Positions 49,698 through 58,574 of a stretch of 64,000 nucleotides of DNA are shown piece after piece. The notes under the pieces were generated by a model. That model was not told the DNA's origin and made no database searches. It saw nothing but the letters and a program-made list of their open reading frames with translations. Each line of letters starts with the position of its first letter. Positions within the stretch are counted from its first letter, which is position 1. Source of the DNA: Paenibacillus sp. 32O-W (GTDB lineage: Bacteria; Bacillota; Bacilli; Paenibacillales; NBRC-103111); contig NZ_VEGP01000012.1 of the NCBI RefSeq assembly GCF_007679495.1, positions 41,651-105,650 of the forward strand, given 5' to 3'. The position numbers were made by a program, and so were the translations under genes.

Positions 49698-50780
49698 ATG
49701 AGGCGGCGGTCAGATATCAATTTAGGGGGGTCAGGGACAGGGCGCCTGCATTTCTCCACCAAATGGTTGCTTACGATGGGGATTCTGGCCGCCGCGACGG
49801 TTCTGGCCGTTCTCGTTGCTTCCGCGGTAGGTCCGGTGTCCGTTCCATTGAAGACGACGATGAGTCTGCTTCTTGAGAAGCTGCGGCTTCCTGTCGAAGC
49901 TGTTGCCGGCGACAGGGAACGGCTCGTTGTGGAGCAGGTACGGCTGCCCAGGGTGATCGTCGGCGGGCTCGTTGGCGCCGCTCTGGCTATCTCCGGAGCC
50001 GCCATGCAGGGTCTGTTCCGGAATCCGCTGGTGGAGCCGGGGTATGTCGGAGTATCGAGCGGTGCGGCCGCAGGAGCGGTATGTGCTTTGTTCTTCGGCT
50101 GGACCCAATTCGGAAAATGGATGCTTCCGATATCCGCGTTTGCGGGGGCGGTGGCTGCGGTTATTCTGATTTTGCTGATTTGGAGGGGCAGCCGCCAAGC
50201 TTCCATTACGACACTGCTTCTTCTGGGAATAGGGATAAATGCGCTGCTGTCGGCTCTGATCAATATTATGGTGGCCGGCTCCAAGAATGAACAGGAGTTG
50301 AGAAGCATTGTGTTTTGGCTGCAAGGCGGACTGGAAGCCCGTACCTGGGAGCACGTCCAGTTGATTGGGCCGCCGATTGTGCTTGGTTGTATATTGATTT
50401 GTATCTTCGGCAGGGATTTGAACCTGATGCTGCTGGGCGATGAACAGGCGGAAGGCTCGGGGATCCGGGTGCAGGCGACGCGCTACATGATTCTGGCGCT
50501 GGCGTCGCTCATGACCGGCTCGGCCGTGGCCGTCAGCGGGATCATCGGCTTCGTAGGGCTGGTCGTACCGCATGTCGTCCGCCTGATCGCCGGCCCGGAC
50601 CATCGGCTGCTGCTTCCCGCAAGCGCATTGGGCGGGGCATGCTTTCTCATAGTAGCCGATGTTATTTCCCGCATGATCCTGCAGCCTGTGACATTGCAGG
50701 TGGGCGTCGTTTGCGCTTGTATCGGAGCCCCTCTGTTCATTTCGTTAGTACTACGTTCCAGAAAGGTGAAGATGACATGA
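49698..50780 (+). CDS. FecCD-family ABC permease (iron complex, haem or cobalamin importer)
   Basis: A 360-residue membrane protein with about ten spans. Type II importer marks are RLPRVIVGGLVGAALAISGA, MQGLFRNPLVEPGYVGVSSG, LLLGIGINALLSALIN, GFVGLVVPHVVRLIAGPDHR and LPASALGGACFLIVAD. GGAGGGGG lies seven bases before the ATG. Its stop overlaps the start of the ATPase gene (ATGA), so the two are co-translated. Substrate could be a siderophore, haem or corrinoid; the ferrochelatase-family gene in the same unit favours a tetrapyrrole. Confidence 0.9.
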   Translation: MRRRSDINLGGSGTGRLHFSTKWLLTMGILAAATVLAVLVASAVGPVSVPLKTTMSLLLEKLRLPVEAVAGDRERLVVEQVRLPRVIVGGLVGAALAISGAAMQGLFRNPLVEPGYVGVSSGAAAGAVCALFFGWTQFGKWMLPISAFAGAVAAVILILLIWRGSRQASITTLLLLGIGINALLSALINIMVAGSKNEQELRSIVFWLQGGLEARTWEHVQLIGPPIVLGCILICIFGRDLNLMLLGDEQAEGSGIRVQATRYMILALASLMTGSAVAVSGIIGFVGLVVPHVVRLIAGPDHRLLLPASALGGACFLIVADVISRMILQPVTLQVGVVCACIGAPLFISLVLRSRKVKMT

Positions 50781-51565
50781 GCATCCGATTGAATGCCTGC
50801 GGAATTTCTGTTCATATGGAACGGGCGCTCATTCTGCGGGAGCTCACATTGAGCGTATTTCAGGGAGAGTTTGTCGGGCTGATCGGGCCGAATGGCAGCG
50901 GGAAATCGACACTGCTGCGGACATTGGCCGGATTCCTCAAGCCATCGGCAGGAGAGGTGCTGCTGGATGGCGAGGACATGGCCGCCATTTCCAGAAAGGC
51001 CCTGGCCCGCAAGCTTGCTTTCGTTCCCCAGGATTTGACCGTCGACTTCGATTTTACGGTGCGGGAAGTTGTCGGAATGGGAAGGCATCCGTATATTTCC
51101 CGCTTCGCAGGAGAGAACGGGAGGGATCGTGAAGTCATAGAGAAAGCTATGCGGGAAACAGGGACACTGCACCTGAGCGATAGATCCATGCCGAGCCTGT
51201 CGGGAGGGCAGAGGCAGATGGCATTTATCGCCAAGGCGCTGGCCCAGGAGCCCGAGGTGCTGCTGCTGGACGAACCGATATCCGCTCTCGATATTGCTCA
51301 TCAACTGCGGGTATTAAGCGTGATCCGCAAGCTGTGCGACCAGGGTTTAACGGCCATTGCGGCTCTGCATGATTTGAACCTGGCTTCGCGCTACTGCGAC
51401 CGGCTGGTGCTTATCCGGGAGGGAGAAGTGTTGGCCCGGGGGAGTGCGGAGGAAGTCATGACGGAATCGTGTATTCGCGAGGCCTATGGCGTGGAGGCGG
51501 TCGTGGCTACCGATCCCTCGACCGGCAAGCCGTCGGTGACCGCGCTGCAGGAGGCCGCCGGATAA
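50777..51565 (+). CDS. ABC transporter ATP-binding protein (FecE/BtuD type)
   Basis: A 262-residue ATPase with Walker A GPNGSGKST, Q-loop FVPQDL, signature LSGGQRQMAFIAKAL, Walker B VLLLDEPISALD and switch His ALHDLNLA. The VREVVGMGRHPY segment after the Q-loop is standard for the iron-complex/B12 importer group. It starts at the ATG overlapping the permease stop codon. A gap of about 390 bases containing a repeat element separates it from the receptor gene. Confidence 0.92.
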   Translation: MSIRLNACGISVHMERALILRELTLSVFQGEFVGLIGPNGSGKSTLLRTLAGFLKPSAGEVLLDGEDMAAISRKALARKLAFVPQDLTVDFDFTVREVVGMGRHPYISRFAGENGRDREVIEKAMRETGTLHLSDRSMPSLSGGQRQMAFIAKALAQEPEVLLLDEPISALDIAHQLRVLSVIRKLCDQGLTAIAALHDLNLASRYCDRLVLIREGEVLARGSAEEVMTESCIREAYGVEAVVATDPSTGKPSVTALQEAAG

Positions 51566-51959
51566 GGAATCACCGCCGGCGCTGGGGCACGGAGCCGTCG
51601 GCGGTTGCTTGTTGAGAAAGCATCCAAGTTACTCGCTCGTATCCCTTGGGTGGGGTCGAATAGAGGTACAAATAGATTGATGCGAACGAGTGAGTTTTGT
51701 ATGAAATATCGTACGGAAAGCTGTGTACATGCGGCGAAGGTCCGCTTTTGTATGAAAACATTCATCCGTTAAATTCAGATTGCGGACCTTTCAGGACATA
51801 GCGGTTCGTGTATCGATGTATTTTATCCAATTACCGCCGGGCAAATGTGTATACTAAACGGTTTGGCAGCTTGGCGGGACTCGATCAGCTGCAACCAGGA
51901 TTGCAAGAAGACCGGTATATTCTTGTTAGCAAAGCATTATGGACGTGAGGTGCAAGTTT
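51566..51959. other. Intergenic stretch splitting the importer unit
   Basis: It holds the dispersed repeat at 51650-51770 and, in its last 120 bases, a possible TATACT box at about 51853 for the receptor gene. No reading frame is supported. Confidence 0.5.
51650..51770 (-). repeat. Dispersed intergenic repeat (partner of 2145-2260)
   Basis: Read on the minus strand it gives GTACGATATTTCATACAAAA then a CTCGTTCGC segment and ATTTGTACCTCT, matching 2198-2256 with a five-base deletion. A TTTTCATACAAAAGCGGACC sub-unit upstream is a weaker internal copy. It separates the ATPase and receptor genes. Confidence 0.7.
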
Positions 51960-53291
51960 ATGTTTAATCAACGGTGGAATACAACTAATGGGAGGGGAGC
52001 TTCCCGGCCCGGAACGGATTGGAAAGGAACAAGCCGAGCCATTGCAGAACGCATCAGCGGAGAAGAACGGCAGGCAACAGCGGAGAGGGCCAGCGACGGA
52101 GCGGCGGCAGATGTCGGCAAAGGCATGGCCGGCAGCAGCGGGCCCTCCCAAACAGGCTTCAGGATCGGCCGACGTGTCAACGGCAGGGGAATCGCCGGGA
52201 AGGCGGCAGCGGCCGTTATGCTTCTGGCCCTTCTGTCGGCTTGCGGAACGGGAGGGATTCCGGGAGAAGGGCAGAAGCAGGAGGCTGTGCAGGGGAAGAA
52301 CGGAGGGGATCCGTCCAACACTTCAGCCGGTAACGGGCAAGCCCCGGGGCAGGAAGCCCCGATAACAGATGGAGCGGGAGAAGGGCCGGAGGCCAAGCAA
52401 GCGAATGATTCGTTCCCCAGAGAGGTTACGATCGGAAACGAGACGGTAACGATTGAGAAGCAGCCGGTCCGCATTGCGGCCTTGTCCCTGGATACGGCCG
52501 AGATGGTGCTGGAGCTGGCCGATGCCTCCCGGATAGCGGTCGTCCCGAGAAGCATTGAAGACCAAGCATTGGCCAGAAATACGGAAGAGGGCCGCCTGGT
52601 GCCGAACAAAATTGCCGGGGCAACCGCGCTCGATCCCGAGCAGGTGCTGTCCTACGAGCCGGATCTCGTCCTGCTGACAACGATCCATGACGGGGAGAGA
52701 GACGCCGACGCTCTGCTCAAGCAGGCGGGAATTCCGTTAATAACCTTCCAGCAGTGGAATACGCTGGAGAAGCTCCAGCAAAACCTGCAAACGATCGGAC
52801 AGGCGATAGGGCACGAGGAGAAGGCGGACCGTATAGTCCGGGAAATGCAGGAAAGAATCGCCTCGGTCGAGAAGGAGGCGGAGAATAACAAGATCAAGCC
52901 TTCGGTGCTTATCTTGTCTCCGGTCGGCCCGAACACGGGTCCGTATTTGCTCGGCCAGACGAATATTTCTTACGATCTCATTGTAAAAGCCGGAGGAATA
53001 CCGGCGGTGGATATTCTCGGGGTAAACCGGACGACGAAGGCTTCGATGGAGCAGGTGATGAAAGCCGAACCCGATATGATACTGCTCATACAATGGGATG
53101 ATAAAGGAGACAGCGAGCTTGAAGAGATGATGTCTCAGGATGCTTTCCAGTCCCTTAAAGCCGTTCGTGAAGGACAGGTGAAGAAGATGAGGGCGAGCCA
53201 GGTCACCAATCCTAATCTCGGCGTCGTGGACAGCCTGGAGGAAATCGGCGAATGGGTGCGCGAGTACGCGGCCGGACAGGAGGGGGCATGA
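51960..53291 (+). CDS. ABC transporter substrate-binding lipoprotein (FecB/BtuF type)
   Basis: A receptor of the PF01497 type with two lobes: VRIAALSLDTAEMVLELA, LDPEQVLSYEPDLVLLTT, GIPLITFQQWNTLEKLQQNL, LILSPVGPNTGPYLLGQTN and AEPDMILLIQWDD. The lipobox LLALLSAC places the anchoring Cys at residue 95 if translation starts at 51960, where GTGAGGTG stands at a good distance. That leaves an unusual 60-residue Gly/Arg/Ser-rich extension before the signal. A start at 52125 would give a normal 40-residue signal but has only AAAGG one base away. It overlaps the chelatase gene by ATGA. Confidence 0.85.
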   Translation: MFNQRWNTTNGRGASRPGTDWKGTSRAIAERISGEERQATAERASDGAAADVGKGMAGSSGPSQTGFRIGRRVNGRGIAGKAAAAVMLLALLSACGTGGIPGEGQKQEAVQGKNGGDPSNTSAGNGQAPGQEAPITDGAGEGPEAKQANDSFPREVTIGNETVTIEKQPVRIAALSLDTAEMVLELADASRIAVVPRSIEDQALARNTEEGRLVPNKIAGATALDPEQVLSYEPDLVLLTTIHDGERDADALLKQAGIPLITFQQWNTLEKLQQNLQTIGQAIGHEEKADRIVREMQERIASVEKEAENNKIKPSVLILSPVGPNTGPYLLGQTNISYDLIVKAGGIPAVDILGVNRTTKASMEQVMKAEPDMILLIQWDDKGDSELEEMMSQDAFQSLKAVREGQVKKMRASQVTNPNLGVVDSLEEIGEWVREYAAGQEGA

Positions 53292-54214
53292 TCGGAATTG
53301 TCTTGACGGCCTACGGGATGGTATCTTCCCTGGATGATTTGGAAGCCTTCTACACTCATATCTTCCACGGCCGAAAGCCGGGCCCGGATAAGCTTGCCCA
53401 AGCGGAAGTGCAGTATCGGGCGCTGGGAGTGTGCGATCCGCTCGCCTCGGTTACAAGGCGGCAGGCGGCGGCGCTGGAGCGGAGGCTCAGCTTGCAATTA
53501 AACAGCCCTGTCAAAGCCTATTACATGTGCAAGCATACCCCACCGTCAGCCGAGGAAACGGTAACCCGCATGGCGGAAGATGGAGTAACCAAGGTCGTTT
53601 GCCTGCCGCTGTCGCCCCTGTTTTCCAAGACGGGAACTGGCTGGTATGAGCGCAAGCTGCGCGAGGCGATCGCCTCCTCCGGCCATCGTATGGAGCTGTT
53701 AACTGCTGCCCACTGGCACCTGAATCCGGACTTCGTGCGCATTGTTGCAGACAGGGTCCGCGCGGCTGCGGAATGGCTGCCTGCTGCGGTGCGCGGGAAT
53801 ACCGCGGTGATCTTTACCGCACACAGCCAACCCGGGCTGCCCGAGGCCCATCCGGACTACTGCCGGGAATTCCGGGAGCTGGCGGAAGCCGTCGCCGATG
53901 TATCCGGCAGCAGCTCTTGGCGGATAGCCTACCGCAGCGGAGGGCCGGCGCCGCAGGTTTGGCTAAAGCCTGACGTGCTGGATGTCATTGCCGAAGTGGG
54001 AGAAGGCGGGGCGGAGGCGGTGGTGGTCTGCGACTTGCTCTCACTGACAGCGAATGTGGAGGTGCTTCAAGATATCGGAATCCAGGGCCAAGCTGCGGCA
54101 CAAGCGCTTGGATTGGAGTTTGTAAGAACCGAATTTCTGAACGATTCCGATGATTTCATGAAGGTGGTCAGCGATATCGTGGCGGAGCGGATTAAGGCGG
54201 TAGGCTGGAGTTAG
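53288..54214 (+). CDS. Ferrochelatase-family protein
   Basis: A 308-residue member of the ferrochelatase (coproporphyrin/protoporphyrin chelatase) family, which inserts Fe2+ into porphyrins. The start VLTAYGMVSSLDDLEAFYTH and HGRKPGP are typical, with Tyr9 aligned to the Bacillus axial Tyr. The probable catalytic pair is His179 in FTAHSQPG and Glu258 in NVEVLQDIGI, spaced as in the Bacillus enzyme; the normal DHxE becomes N-V-E. MCKHTPPSAEE (His83) is also conserved. GGAGGGGG precedes the ATG, which overlaps the receptor stop. It may metallate or demetallate an imported tetrapyrrole, or be the only ferrochelatase of the cell. Confidence 0.87.
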   Translation: MIGIVLTAYGMVSSLDDLEAFYTHIFHGRKPGPDKLAQAEVQYRALGVCDPLASVTRRQAAALERRLSLQLNSPVKAYYMCKHTPPSAEETVTRMAEDGVTKVVCLPLSPLFSKTGTGWYERKLREAIASSGHRMELLTAAHWHLNPDFVRIVADRVRAAAEWLPAAVRGNTAVIFTAHSQPGLPEAHPDYCREFRELAEAVADVSGSSSWRIAYRSGGPAPQVWLKPDVLDVIAEVGEGGAEAVVVCDLLSLTANVEVLQDIGIQGQAAAQALGLEFVRTEFLNDSDDFMKVVSDIVAERIKAVGWS

Positions 54215-54296
54215 CTTCGGCTTTATAGCTGACGGTATCCACAAGGCTTCCGAGTAATCCGTCAAGCTTGTCGTCTTGGCATTGGGGCGGCGGCAT
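54192..54296 (-). CDS. Possible small protein, 34 residues
   Basis: A minus-strand ATG preceded by GAGGAGG at six to seven bases opens a 34-residue frame (MPPPQCQDDKLDGLLGSLVD and a 14-residue polar tail), which ends inside the last bases of the ferrochelatase gene. One short amphipathic helix is predicted by eye. No family recognised. The exceptional ribosome site is the main support; no good promoter is visible. Confidence 0.4.
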   Translation of the reverse strand: MPPPQCQDDKLDGLLGSLVDTVSYKAEANSSLPP

Positions 54297-54498
54297 CGCT
54301 GTCCTCCTCAGGGCCATCGCGGATATTCCGGACGTCAAGAGATCCGGGCTCCTCACAGTGTGCTTAGGGTGTCGCGAAAATTTCCTGTTTTTTGTGTCCT
54401 ACCTAAAGCGGCTGCGTTCTGCAGAAAAGCCATAGGATAACAAAATAAAATCCAAAATTATACAAAGTTTAGAATTTTATAAGCAGAATTAATAAACG
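54297..54498. other. Intergenic stretch before terminator
   Basis: No supported gene. The sequence turns AT-rich after 54420. Confidence 0.45.
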
Positions 54499-54524
54499 AG
54501 GTAGGCGCAAGCCTACTTTTTTTT
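54499..54524 (+). terminator. Strong rho-independent terminator
   Basis: GTAGGC-GCAA-GCCTAC followed by eight Ts. It lies 285 bases past the ferrochelatase stop codon and would end that transcript. Confidence 0.88.
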
Positions 54525-54624
54525 GTCAATAGACAAATCTTTATTCCAAAATGGTTTAAAGAGAGGTATAATGAGCGCAAGAGACATCATTTATACATCA
54601 TGGTTAAGAAAGAAGTGTTGATAA

Positions 54625-55296
54625 ATGGCACGCCCGGCAAATTCATGGAAGTTGTCCTGGTCCATCTTCTGGACCTTCTGCAAAATTTCCCCCGTCACCT
54701 TCGGAGGAGGCTATGCGATGATTCCGGTCATCGAGCGGGAAGTGGTCACCCGCCGGAAATGGCTCGACGAGAAGGAGATGACGGATGTGCTCTCCATCTC
54801 CGGTTCAGCTCCCGGAGGGATCGGAGTCAACGCGGCGATTTATACCGGGTACCGGCTTGGACAATGGAGAGGGGCGCTTTCCGCTCTGTTGGGCATTACG
54901 CTGCCTGCTTTTCTCATCGTGCTGGCCTTGGGAATCGTCTTTGCCCAACTGCGCAGCATACCGAAGATTGAGGCCGCCTTTGCCGGGATACAGTCGGCCA
55001 TCGCCGCTTTGATCGTTTTTGCCGCCTATCGGCTTTTGCGAACGGCCGTTTTTGATATCGCTACACTGTCCGTAGCCGCAGCAACCGCCTTGCTGCTAAT
55101 ATTTTCGCCGATTCACCCGCTTGTTCTTATTCTGGGAGGCATGGTCGCCGGCATCCTTTTGATCAAGATGAAGGAAAGGCTGGGGTGGCGGGTCAAGCTG
55201 GAGAAGGACGAAGCTTCCGGCAAGGAAGAAGCGCCACGTACGGGTCGTCCGGCAGCATATTCCTCTCATGATTATTTTTTGGGCGACGGGATTTGA
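54625..55296 (+). CDS. Chromate transporter family protein, short form 1
   Basis: A 223-residue half-size CHR protein. Near the N-terminus it has SPVTFGGGYAMIPVIEREVV, then SGSAPGGIGVNAAIYTGYRL (the family proline/glycine loop), and about five further hydrophobic stretches, ending in a hydrophilic tail (residues 185-223). Full-length ChrA has two such halves; in Bacillus subtilis the YwrA/YwrB pair forms one transporter from two short proteins, and the next gene here is the matching half. The ribosome site (AAGAAGTG) is weak. Confidence 0.88.
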   Translation: MARPANSWKLSWSIFWTFCKISPVTFGGGYAMIPVIEREVVTRRKWLDEKEMTDVLSISGSAPGGIGVNAAIYTGYRLGQWRGALSALLGITLPAFLIVLALGIVFAQLRSIPKIEAAFAGIQSAIAALIVFAAYRLLRTAVFDIATLSVAAATALLLIFSPIHPLVLILGGMVAGILLIKMKERLGWRVKLEKDEASGKEEAPRTGRPAAYSSHDYFLGDGI

Positions 55297-55424
55297 GCCG
55301 AATACAGAATTTTCTCTTCCGGTAACCTCCGAAAGGCGGGTTCGCTGCCGATATGGATGTTTCCGGTTGGCCGATTAAAGAATTATCTATATGCCCGAGC
55401 CTACCAGTGGCTGCGGGCGATTCT

Positions 55425-55982
55425 ATGGAATGGGGTATCCTCATGCTGCTGCTGCAATTATTTTGGACTTTCTTTAAAATAGGGCTTCTCTCCTTCGGAG
55501 GAGGCTATGCGATGATCCCCGTTATAGAGCATGAGGTGACGGCTTACGGCTGGATGACCAGTGCGGAGTATTACGAGGCCATTGCTCTCGCGGGGATGTC
55601 CCCGGGGCCGGTCGCAACTAACGGTGCGGTCTATGTGGGCTATCATACGGCCGGTCTGGCAGGCGCAGTGGCGGCTACGCTGGGGATGGTTCTGCCTTCG
55701 CTGTTTCTTATCGTGCTGATGGCCGCCTTTTTTGTCCGCATCAACGAGCACAAGCTGGTCAAGTCGGCTTTCTACGGTCTGCGTCCGATCGTGGCCGGTC
55801 TGGTTGCCTACGCCGCCATTCATTTCAGCCAGACAAGCGGCATCATCGGCCCGATCTCCTGGGATAGCGGTATCGCGTTGGCGATCTTCGCTTTTTCTTT
55901 ATTTGCGCTGATTAAATACAAGCTCCATCCGCTTTATGTCATTGCCCTGTCCGGCCTGGCCGGTGCCGCTCTGTACAGCTAG
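55425..55982 (+). CDS. Chromate transporter family protein, short form 2
   Basis: The second CHR half, about 185 residues, with IGLLSFGGGYAMIPVIEHEV, AGMSPGPVATNGAVYVGYHT and five or six spans. It begins 128 bases after its partner and the two likely assemble as a heterodimeric exporter for chromate or a related anion. The start is uncertain: ATGs at 55353, 55425 and 55443 are all in frame and none has a strong ribosome site; 55425 gives the usual N-terminal length. Confidence 0.87.
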   Translation: MEWGILMLLLQLFWTFFKIGLLSFGGGYAMIPVIEHEVTAYGWMTSAEYYEAIALAGMSPGPVATNGAVYVGYHTAGLAGAVAATLGMVLPSLFLIVLMAAFFVRINEHKLVKSAFYGLRPIVAGLVAYAAIHFSQTSGIIGPISWDSGIALAIFAFSLFALIKYKLHPLYVIALSGLAGAALYS

Positions 55983-56138
55983 GAATCTGTCCGTTAGCCA
56001 TTCTAACCGGCGGGCTTGCTCCCGCACTTTGGCATATGACGAAGCGCTGCGGAACGGTATAATGGGTTTTAATGAAGTCATTGGTTTTTGGGACAAGGCG
56101 GAATAGCTGTCGAATAGATTGTAAGGGCGGGTGAAGGA

Positions 56139-57344
56139 ATGGTCGGTCAATCTCCCGGGCCGGGGAGCAAGGCAAAGTCGATTTTCCGGCTGATACGCAA
56201 GCAGAAGAAAGTGTCCAAGCAGGATTTGCTCGATCAATGTGAAATGCCGGTCAGCACGCTGACCAGAGTTCTGGAGGAGCTAACGACCCAGGGCTGGATT
56301 CGGGAAACGGGGCTCGGCGAATCGACAGGCGGGCGGCGGCCAATTCTGTATGAAGTCAATCCCGATTACGGATATGTGCTGGGGATGGAGATCTCCCGGC
56401 TGAATGCCAAGCTGGTGCTGTGCGACCTGCAGACGAACAAGCTGGCGGAACGCGGCTGGCCGATGACGGCTGAAGCTACTCCGCAGTATGTGCTGCAGCG
56501 GGCAGTCCGGGAAATCGAGTCGATGCTGGCCGAGAGGCAAATTTCATTGGCGGCGGTGCTCGGACTGGGCATAGGCGCGGTAGGCCCGCTGGACCGGCAG
56601 CGGGGAATCATTCTTCATCCCCGATATTTTCAGGCTCCCGGATGGGAGAATGTCGATATTAGCCGGCAGCTTTCGGAAGGGCTGGGGATCCCGGTTTTCC
56701 TGGATAACGGGGCCAATACGGCGATTCGCGGAGAATATTGGGCAGACCCTGCAAGGGAGTTCAAGCATTTGCTTTACGTTCATGGCGGAACGGGCCTGCG
56801 CTCGGCGATGATGTCGGACGGCAAGGTGGTTTATGGAGCCGTAGATATGGAAGGGGCGGTCGGCCAAATGATCATTCAGACGGACGGCAGGCCTCATCGG
56901 GAAAGCGGAGGAAATTATGGGAGTCTGGAATCCTATACGGCCATATATGCGTTAGAACAGGAGGCCGCGTCCAAATTAAAGCAGGGAAGAGACAGCCTGC
57001 TTCGGGCTCTGGCCGGAAGTCCGGAGAGGATCACTTTTGCCCATCTGGTACAAGCGCTGCATAAGCAGGATGCGCTGACGATTGAAATTTTTACGCAGGC
57101 GGCAACTTACTTCGGCATTGGCTTGGCCAATCTGTTAAACATACTGCACCCGGAGAAGGTGATCTTGGGCGGGCCGTTAATTACCGCACATGATTTGTTC
57201 TTTCAGATCAGCACCCGGGTTGCCGTGCAGAAAGCATATTATTATCCGGAGTACCAGGTAATGTTCAGTCGGGGGCGGCTCGGCGAGGATGCGATTGCGT
57301 CCGGAGCGGCCGTGATGGCGATCGATTCGTTAACCGAGGAGTAA
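56139..57344 (+). CDS. ROK-family transcriptional regulator lacking the zinc motif
   Basis: A 401-residue protein. Residues 10-70 form a winged helix (KQDLLDQCEMPVSTLTRVLE) followed by the ROK kinase-like fold (YGYVLGMEISRLNAKLVLCD, LGIGAVGPLDRQRGIILHP, VFLDNGANTAIRGEYW, HGGTGLRSAMMSDGKVVYG). ROK regulators normally carry a CxCGxxGCxE zinc site; here that position reads HRESGGNYGSLES with no Cys. Such loss is found in some ROK repressors and may change effector binding. It is the first gene of a group including the sulfatase-maturation enzyme and may regulate it. GTG/ATG choice is not in doubt: ATG at 56139 with AAGGGCGGG upstream. Confidence 0.88.
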   Translation: MVGQSPGPGSKAKSIFRLIRKQKKVSKQDLLDQCEMPVSTLTRVLEELTTQGWIRETGLGESTGGRRPILYEVNPDYGYVLGMEISRLNAKLVLCDLQTNKLAERGWPMTAEATPQYVLQRAVREIESMLAERQISLAAVLGLGIGAVGPLDRQRGIILHPRYFQAPGWENVDISRQLSEGLGIPVFLDNGANTAIRGEYWADPAREFKHLLYVHGGTGLRSAMMSDGKVVYGAVDMEGAVGQMIIQTDGRPHRESGGNYGSLESYTAIYALEQEAASKLKQGRDSLLRALAGSPERITFAHLVQALHKQDALTIEIFTQAATYFGIGLANLLNILHPEKVILGGPLITAHDLFFQISTRVAVQKAYYYPEYQVMFSRGRLGEDAIASGAAVMAIDSLTEE

Positions 57345-57375
57345 TTGGACTGCGTTGGCCGCCGGAGGCCGATCA

Positions 57376-58398
57376 ATGGAAAGCGAGGATGTACAGATGA
57401 CGAACGAGGACAACGGAAAATTGATGCGCAAAGGATGCTGCACGGCGAGCAGGCCGGCGGCGGATGGACAAGCTGCAGAGGGACTGACCGCAGCGCAACA
57501 GGCTGCAGCCTCTTCGGAGGAATCGCCGCACTTCGGGAAGACAGACGGAATGATCCTGCTGCCGGGCGGAACGTTCCTGATGGGAACGGACAGCGCGGAG
57601 GGCTTTCCTGCGGATGGAGAAGGCCCGGTTCATGAGGTGGAGCTGGATGCTTTCTATATCGACCCGTATGCGGTATCGAACAGACAGTTCGCCGATTTCG
57701 TCCGGGCTACCGGCTATCGTACGGAGGCTGAAAGCTTCGGCTGGTCCTTCGTCTTTCATCTCTTCGTTTCGGAAGAGGTCGCCCGCACGGTCGAGCAGGT
57801 AGTTCAAGCCACTCCCTGGTGGTGGCCGGTTAAAGGAGCTTACTGGGCCTGTCCCGAAGGACCCGGCTCGAACGTGGAGACACGCTGGGATCATCCCGTC
57901 GTTCACGTTTCGTGGAATGATGCCGCTGCTTACTGCAGGTGGGCGGGCAAGCGTCTGCCTACGGAGGCCGAATGGGAATATGCCGCCCGCGGAGGCTTGG
58001 TTCAGAAGAAATATCCGTGGGGCGATGTGCTGAAGCCCGACGGGAAATATGTTTGCAATATATGGCAGGGGAAATTTCCCGTCAAGGATAATGCGGTTGA
58101 CGGCTATTCCGGCACGGCTCCGGTGAATGAGTATCCTCCTAACGGATACGGATTGTATAATATGGCGGGGAACGTATGGGAATGGTGCTCGGATTGGTTC
58201 CATCCCGCTTATTACAAGGACAGCCCGAGGCTGAATCCCAAAGGTCCTCTCGCCGGAACGGGCCGGGTAACCCGCGGCGGATCCTATCTGTGTCATAAAT
58301 CGTATTGCAACCGGTATCGGGTGGCGGCCAGAAGCTCCAATACGCCGGATAGCTCTACGGGAAATATGGGATTTCGCTGTGCCGCGGATGCGACTTGA
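57376..58398 (+). CDS. Formylglycine-generating enzyme (SUMF1/FGE family)
   Basis: A 340-residue enzyme that oxidises a cysteine (or serine) in sulfatases to formylglycine. The C-terminal region is very close to the eukaryotic enzyme: GGSYLCHKSYCNRYRVAARS, with the two catalytic cysteines at about residues 306 and 311, followed by NTPDSSTGNMGFRC. Also present are GGTFLMGTDSAEGF, EVELDAFYIDPYAVSNRQFA, RLPTEAEWEYAARGG and NMAGNVWEWCSDW. The first 55 residues are polar and variable. ATG 57376 has GGAGG eight bases upstream; 57397 (after GAGGA) is an alternative. No sulfatase gene with a CxPSR motif is in the window. Confidence 0.92.
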   Translation: MESEDVQMTNEDNGKLMRKGCCTASRPAADGQAAEGLTAAQQAAASSEESPHFGKTDGMILLPGGTFLMGTDSAEGFPADGEGPVHEVELDAFYIDPYAVSNRQFADFVRATGYRTEAESFGWSFVFHLFVSEEVARTVEQVVQATPWWWPVKGAYWACPEGPGSNVETRWDHPVVHVSWNDAAAYCRWAGKRLPTEAEWEYAARGGLVQKKYPWGDVLKPDGKYVCNIWQGKFPVKDNAVDGYSGTAPVNEYPPNGYGLYNMAGNVWEWCSDWFHPAYYKDSPRLNPKGPLAGTGRVTRGGSYLCHKSYCNRYRVAARSSNTPDSSTGNMGFRCAADAT

Positions 58399-58532
58399 TA
58401 AACCGCTGAATAGAGCGGGCGATTCGAGCCGTACGGTTCGGTTAACCATCAGCAGGAAGACGAAGGGGACGGCTTGGTCCAAGCCCGGAAAAAGATTTCT
58501 AAAAATGGATGCCTCTATGGAAAAAAATGCGC

Positions 58533-58538
58533 TATAAT
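58533..58538 (+). promoter_or_regulatory. TATAAT box upstream of the isomerase gene
   Basis: A consensus -10 hexamer 36 bases before the start; the -35 region is poor. Confidence 0.4.
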
Positions 58539-58574
58539 AGACAAATAATTGTTAGAAGGAGGCATGGTCCCGAA

